Assembly (NCBI GenBank): GCA_013202635.1
Contig: JABMRO010000635.1
Coordinates: 1-8,598 of the forward strand
Direction: 5' to 3'
DNA length: 8,598 bases
From: Planctomycetota bacterium
GTDB lineage: Bacteria; Planctomycetota; Phycisphaerae; Sedimentisphaerales; Anaerobacaceae
Both the position numbers and the translations under genes were made by a program. Positions 5,046-8,598 of the stretch are shown one piece after another; position 1 is the stretch's first letter, and each line of letters opens with the position of its first letter. The notes below the pieces were generated by a model, which was not told the DNA's origin, did no database searches, and was given only the letters and a program-made list of their open reading frames with translations.

Positions 5046-7241
5046 ATGTCGGATTCTGACCACTGCAAACATTATAGGTCGTTTGCCTTTTGGCCAATAT
5101 TGATTGTGTTCTTAGCGGTCTTATGCGAATACACCAGCGCAGTTGCCAAGATCATACCACCTCGGCAGTCTGATACCTATATTACCGGCGAGATGTCTGC
5201 AAGTGCATTATTGGTTGACTCGGTCTGTGCTAAAATATTGAGAGGCGATTTCACAAGTGCTCAAGAGATTGTTCATAAATTGACCACTTTTGACAGTACA
5301 GGTCTCAAGCAGCTTGGGGCAATTATTGATAAGTATATGGCCATAGAGGCCCACCGCAAGATGTCCCAGAATGATGCCTATCGAGAGCAGACAGAGGAAC
5401 TTGAAAAACTTCGGCAAAACGGCTTTCCAAAAGATATTAATGACGTTGATAAAGTTTTGACGGTGGTCTCGAAGGCTTTAGAGTATTCCAACAAGGAACA
5501 GGAACAAGCCTTGCTTAGTGACTTTTTTATAAGACAAACCGTCCGGCAAGCCAAACGCATCGCTGCCGAATTCGAGTCAAAAGGCAGATGGCTCGAAGCA
5601 TATCAAAAATGCTATGGTAAGTTGGCGCAGATGTACAAAGGGGACGATAAGTACTCAGACTATGCTGAACAGCTTTTGGATAAGGCCGATATTGTGGCAT
5701 TTTTGCAGGACAACCCATGTCAGACTTGTCAGGAGCGTTATGAAGGTATAGATAAACAAATGTTCATTAATGCTGTGGACTTTCTGGATTCCAGTTATGT
5801 TAGCCTTATTGATTATCGTAGTATGACAATCAAAGGTATCAATCGCTGCAAATTGTTAGCGGAGGTAATAAGCAATCCATATTTGGAAACAAGAAATAAG
5901 ATACGAGATACACGATCTCAAGCCTACATGGCAGTCCTGACTGGTATGTTGGATGAATTGAACCAATCGCCGGCATCTATAAGAAAAGATAAGTTCTTAG
6001 CTGTTTTTGAACGAATTTTAGCAATGAATGAATCTCAGCTTGGAGGTATGGGATTGCCGCCAGCTTTACTGATTGTGCAGTTTGCAAAGGGAGCCTTGTC
6101 TTCACTTGATCCTTACACAGTTATCTACTGGCCCAGTCAGGCACAGAAATTTGAAAAAGCATTGACCAATCAGTTTACAGGTATTGGCATAAGGTTTTCG
6201 AAAGAAGAAGAATCTTCGAAGGTGTTGAGCGTATTGCCTGATACACCGGCATACCACTCGGGTATTGAGGCTGGGGATGTGATTGTAGCGGTAGATGGTG
6301 TCGGGATGAGCCGGATGCCTTCTGACTGTGTGGCTCAGAGTATTGCCGGGCCGGAGGGCACAAAAGTCACTCTGACGATTAGGCGTGAAGGCGAAGATAA
6401 AACCCGGGATATTACCTTGCACAGAAGCAGTATAGTTGTTCCTTCAATCCGCGGCTGGCAAAGAAGCGAAACCGGTGGATGGCGATATATTATTGATGCT
6501 TACAATAAGATTGGCTACATTCGCATTAGCTGCTTTGATTCAAGGACGGTTGACGATTTCGAGAGAACACTTACTGAGCTTGAGAAACATGGATTAAATG
6601 GATTGATTCTGGACCTGCGTTCCAATCCAGGCGGGCTTTTGAATGGTGCAATCGAAATAGCAGACATGTTCATAGAAGAAGGATTAATTGCGAGGATACA
6701 ACCACGATGTGGGATGCCGACTTATGTATCAGCACACTGGAAAAAAACACATCCCGACTACCCGCTGGTTGTGCTCATAGACCGTTTTACAGCGAGTTCT
6801 TCAGAAATATTAGCGGGAGTCTTACAGGAACCAAAGCATAACAGGGCAACTATTGTTGGCGAAAGAAGCTATGGCAAAAGCAGTGTGCAGTCAATAGTAA
6901 GCCATCTCGGCGGGGGGGCAAAACTAAAATACACAACGGCGTATTATTATTTACCTTCAGGAAAAAAGATAAAGAACAGAAACACGGACAAAAAGATAAC
7001 CAGTGAAGATTGGGGTGTCTTGCCGGATGTTAATGTAAAACTGCGAAGCAACGAGCTACGGAAGATGGCCAACGTGCAGAGGGCGAATGAGTCAGCGGTA
7101 AAAGACCACCATAACAATTCTCCTAAAGTTCAAAGGTTTTCACGCCGGGAAACAATAGATGCCGATCCACAACTGGCAACAGGAATACTGGTCTTAAAGA
7201 GCAAAATGATAGAATCCGGCCATAGGCTTGCTTTGAATTGA
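5046..7241 (+). CDS. Exported S41-family C-terminal processing protease (CtpA/Prc type) with PDZ domain
   Basis: A serine/lysine-dyad peptidase of 731 residues, acting outside the cytoplasm. The signal peptide has a hydrophobic core at about 13-27 and a cut after SAVA (34). Residues 50-360 are a helical N-terminal region that I cannot assign; it includes a lone CQTC (225-228), which is not a haem motif. A PDZ domain follows (about 376-460: FTGIGIRF, then VLPDTPAYHSGIEAGDVI), which normally recognises substrate C-termini. The S41 core (about 485-665) contains LILDLRSNPGGLL (520-532), TASSSEILAG (582-591) and GERSYGKSSVQS (605-616). By alignment with the family's SASASE and FGK..VQ motifs, the catalytic residues are Ser584, Lys611 and Gln615, so the enzyme should be active. 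The tail (666-731) is low-complexity apart from DPQLATGILVLKSK. Known relatives process or degrade envelope proteins; the substrate here is unknown. It is divergent from the TPR gene. Confidence 0.93.
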   Translation: MSDSDHCKHYRSFAFWPILIVFLAVLCEYTSAVAKIIPPRQSDTYITGEMSASALLVDSVCAKILRGDFTSAQEIVHKLTTFDSTGLKQLGAIIDKYMAIEAHRKMSQNDAYREQTEELEKLRQNGFPKDINDVDKVLTVVSKALEYSNKEQEQALLSDFFIRQTVRQAKRIAAEFESKGRWLEAYQKCYGKLAQMYKGDDKYSDYAEQLLDKADIVAFLQDNPCQTCQERYEGIDKQMFINAVDFLDSSYVSLIDYRSMTIKGINRCKLLAEVISNPYLETRNKIRDTRSQAYMAVLTGMLDELNQSPASIRKDKFLAVFERILAMNESQLGGMGLPPALLIVQFAKGALSSLDPYTVIYWPSQAQKFEKALTNQFTGIGIRFSKEEESSKVLSVLPDTPAYHSGIEAGDVIVAVDGVGMSRMPSDCVAQSIAGPEGTKVTLTIRREGEDKTRDITLHRSSIVVPSIRGWQRSETGGWRYIIDAYNKIGYIRISCFDSRTVDDFERTLTELEKHGLNGLILDLRSNPGGLLNGAIEIADMFIEEGLIARIQPRCGMPTYVSAHWKKTHPDYPLVVLIDRFTASSSEILAGVLQEPKHNRATIVGERSYGKSSVQSIVSHLGGGAKLKYTTAYYYLPSGKKIKNRNTDKKITSEDWGVLPDVNVKLRSNELRKMANVQRANESAVKDHHNNSPKVQRFSRRETIDADPQLATGILVLKSKMIESGHRLALN

Positions 7242-7325
7242 TGCGGATTCTGCTAAAATGGAAATTGAAATTGCAAATTTTCCAGGGTAAATGCAGACTT
7301 CGGGTGTTGTAAGTGGTTTTTTCTG

Positions 7326-8302
7326 TCAAGCAACCCGTTTGTAAAGATGATGAAGTCCGCAGACTTTTGATATTGAGACGACTTTGCCTTTGGTAAGATT
7401 TTCAACAGTTCTGGGATTCGGTGAATTCTTTTTCAATGACTATAATACTCCCCAAAAACTGGGCGCATGATTAAGGTGGATTTGTCGCCTGAGCCAATAA
7501 CTCTTTCAGCGAATGGATTTTGCCAGGGCGACTGCGGCGCGATTATGACTTTTTTGATACTCATTGCTTGTACTCTTCTACAGAAATCCTTTCCATAAAT
7601 TCCATCACGATCACGAATCGAATATTTCGGAGCTTCGTCATACGGAAAGGCTTCAGTAAGCTGTTGTGCTGTCCATTGAGCATTGGGGTTGGCAGTTACA
7701 TTGAAATGAACAATTTCTCGACGATTATGACGAAGTACGATGAAACAATATAGAATGCGGAATGTCACCGTTGGCACTGTAAAGAAGTCTATTGCAGCGA
7801 TTTGTCTGACATGGTTCTTCAGGAAAGAGTGCCATGTTTGTGAGGGCGGTTTCTTATGTTTAATCATGTATTTGGCCACAGTAGAATCTGCCACCTCATA
7901 CCCGAGCAGTCTCAATTCTGATTGAATTCTGGGAGCGCCCCAGGTCGGGTTCTCCTGGGACATCTGTCTGATCAGGTTGCAGATTCCCTTGGGAATTCTG
8001 GGTCGTCCGACTTTATTTGTTCGTGATTTCCAGCGCCAGTATAATTTAAAACCCTGGCGATGCCATTTGATGACGGTTTCTGGTTTTACTATGATAAGTG
8101 CCGATTTCCAATCTTGCCAAATGCGTGAAAGAAATACCCAGAAGATTCTGTCGCATTTATGTAGTTTGGGTCGCCTGACAGTTTTTTGCTGGACGGCCAA
8201 TTGTTGCCTTAGAGCCAAGTTTTCTGCAATTAGAATTGACCGATTTACGAAAAGGTTTCGGACAAGGACACAAACAGCTTTTAAGATGGACATAGATCTC
8301 AT
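7326..8302 (-). pseudogene. Broken DDE integrase-core transposase of an insertion sequence
   Basis: The intact frame runs from ATG 8300-8302 to a TGA at 7433-7435 (289 codons). It shows a helical N-terminus with ENLALRQQL (27-35), a helix-turn-helix-like part (WGAPRIQSELRLLGYEV, 121-137) and an rve catalytic core. The core has Asp172 (AAIDFF), Asp231 or Asp233 (IRDRDG) and Glu266 (NPFAERVIGS), so the DDE triad is present. The normal continuation IRRE... is lost after Ser271. In the next frame, RRQIHLNHA appears directly, then a TAG (7440-7442). The same frame then gives a perfect family C-terminus, SLKKNSPNPRTVENLTKGK up to GLHHLYKRVA, stopping at 7326-7328. About 15-20 family residues (normally ending in RTHLSL) are also missing between the two parts. 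Full-length relatives have roughly 340 residues. The element is therefore dead for transposition. No certain terminal inverted repeats or target duplication could be set. Confidence 0.85.
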
Positions 8303-8362
8303 TTAAATATGGTTGAAATCAATCTTGGCCATCTTATCATAGGTTCTTGCTAATAAAGAAGG

Positions 8363-8376
8363 ACCGAATTTTCGGT
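8363..8376. repeat. Short inverted repeat upstream of the transposase
   Basis: ACCGAA-TT-TTCGGT is a perfect 6-bp inverted repeat about 60 bp upstream of the transposase start. It may belong to the insertion sequence end region or be part of a regulatory site. With so short a stem it may also be chance. Confidence 0.25.
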
Positions 8377-8461
8377 AGGGACAAGACATTTTGGTGTCAT
8401 AATGTCACTTGAAAATCAGGGTGTTTCTCAACTCATACTCAGACAACGACAATTTCATAAG

Positions 8462-8486
8462 GCATTACTTTCTTAAAACGTAATGC
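8462..8486. repeat. Inverted repeat downstream of the right-edge gene, weak terminator candidate
   Basis: GCATTAC (8462-8468) and GTAATGC (8480-8486) form a perfect 7-bp stem around an 11-base loop. On the minus strand it lies about 50 nt after the stop of the partial gene at the right edge, where a terminator would be expected. There is no T-tract behind it, so termination is only a possibility. A 9-bp direct repeat GTCTGAGCA (8502-8510 and 8525-8533) stands between it and that stop codon. Confidence 0.3.
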
Positions 8487-8538
8487 AGCAGTATCTCATC
8501 CGTCTGAGCACTAATGCAAACGATGTCTGAGCAATTGT

Positions 8539-8598
8539 CTACGGCAGCGTCGCCGGGTCGAGAGTCAGGCCGTCGGTGATCAGGATGGCGTCAATCAA
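8539..8598 (-). CDS. C-terminal 19 codons of an unknown protein (5' part beyond window edge)
   Basis: The minus-strand frame enters at the right edge and reads LIDAILITDGLTLDPATLP before a TAG at 8539-8541. The stretch is visibly more GC-rich than the neighbouring intergenic DNA, which supports coding. The DAILITDGLTLDP pattern resembles the last beta strands of carbohydrate-binding-like or secreted beta-sandwich domains that often end planctomycete proteins with DAIFLTxDPxFxP. That resemblance is from memory and rests on few residues. Function cannot be given. Confidence 0.5.
   Translation of the reverse strand: MIDAILITDGLTLDPATLP

Noticed and set aside
5704..5750. CQTCQ in the S41 protease as a haem c site.
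   Set aside because: The motif lacks the required histidine (CXXCH), and S41 proteases are not haem proteins.
7259..7284. Hairpin TGGAAATT/AATTTTCCA just after the S41 protease stop as a terminator.
   Set aside because: The stem is AT-rich with a bulge and no T-tract follows on the plus strand.
7277..8416. Possible terminal inverted repeat of the insertion sequence: ATTTTCCAGGG (7277-7287) and the complement of 8406-8416 (ATTTTCAAGTG) agree at 9 of 11 positions.
   Set aside because: The match is short and AT-rich, no target duplication flanks it, and the similarity fades right after these bases. Element ends were therefore not annotated.

Overview
The window looks like bacterial chromosome from a planctomycete or a close relative in the PVC group. 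The grounds are protein families, since there is no rRNA or other marker gene. The large HzsA-related cytochrome and the integrase-core transposase both match families I know best from Planctomycetota. Base composition is moderate, with AT slightly above GC. All four leading proteins (one only partial) carry an export signal, so the window mainly encodes envelope or periplasmic functions. Genus cannot be told from this sequence.

Layout. Positions 1-3155 (minus strand) hold an apparent operon. A 958-residue, three-haem HzsA-related beta-propeller cytochrome (279-3155) is followed 5 nt later by the N-terminal 91 codons of a second exported protein that runs off the left edge. A promoter with a perfect -10 box lies about 180 bp upstream (3337-3365), and a 19-bp palindrome (3401-3419) sits behind it. 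Positions 3385-3627 (plus strand) look like remnant coding sequence interrupted by one TGA. A strong hairpin (3669-3700) then closes the TPR gene that lies to its right.

Positions 3710-4687 (minus) encode an exported protein made of exact 42-residue TPR repeats. A 358-bp divergent intergenic region follows. It contains a textbook Shine-Dalgarno followed by an 8-codon mini-ORF on the minus strand. Positions 5046-7241 (plus) encode an exported S41 C-terminal processing protease with PDZ, Ser/Lys/Gln catalytic residues and a long unassigned N-terminal region.

Positions 7326-8302 (minus) are a broken DDE transposase with a frameshift and a lost segment near its C-terminus. The right edge (8539-8598, minus) has the last 19 codons of another protein.

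How the genes relate: the cytochrome and its downstream partner are probably co-transcribed. The TPR protein and the protease are divergently transcribed and may share a regulatory region, and both act outside the cytoplasm. No pathway linking the two halves is evident. I do not see a CRISPR array, tRNA, rRNA, toxin-antitoxin pair or defence system. The most unusual item is a GC-rich hairpin that appears to be inserted in frame inside the cytochrome gene (about 1125-1172), resembling a protein-coding palindromic repeat.
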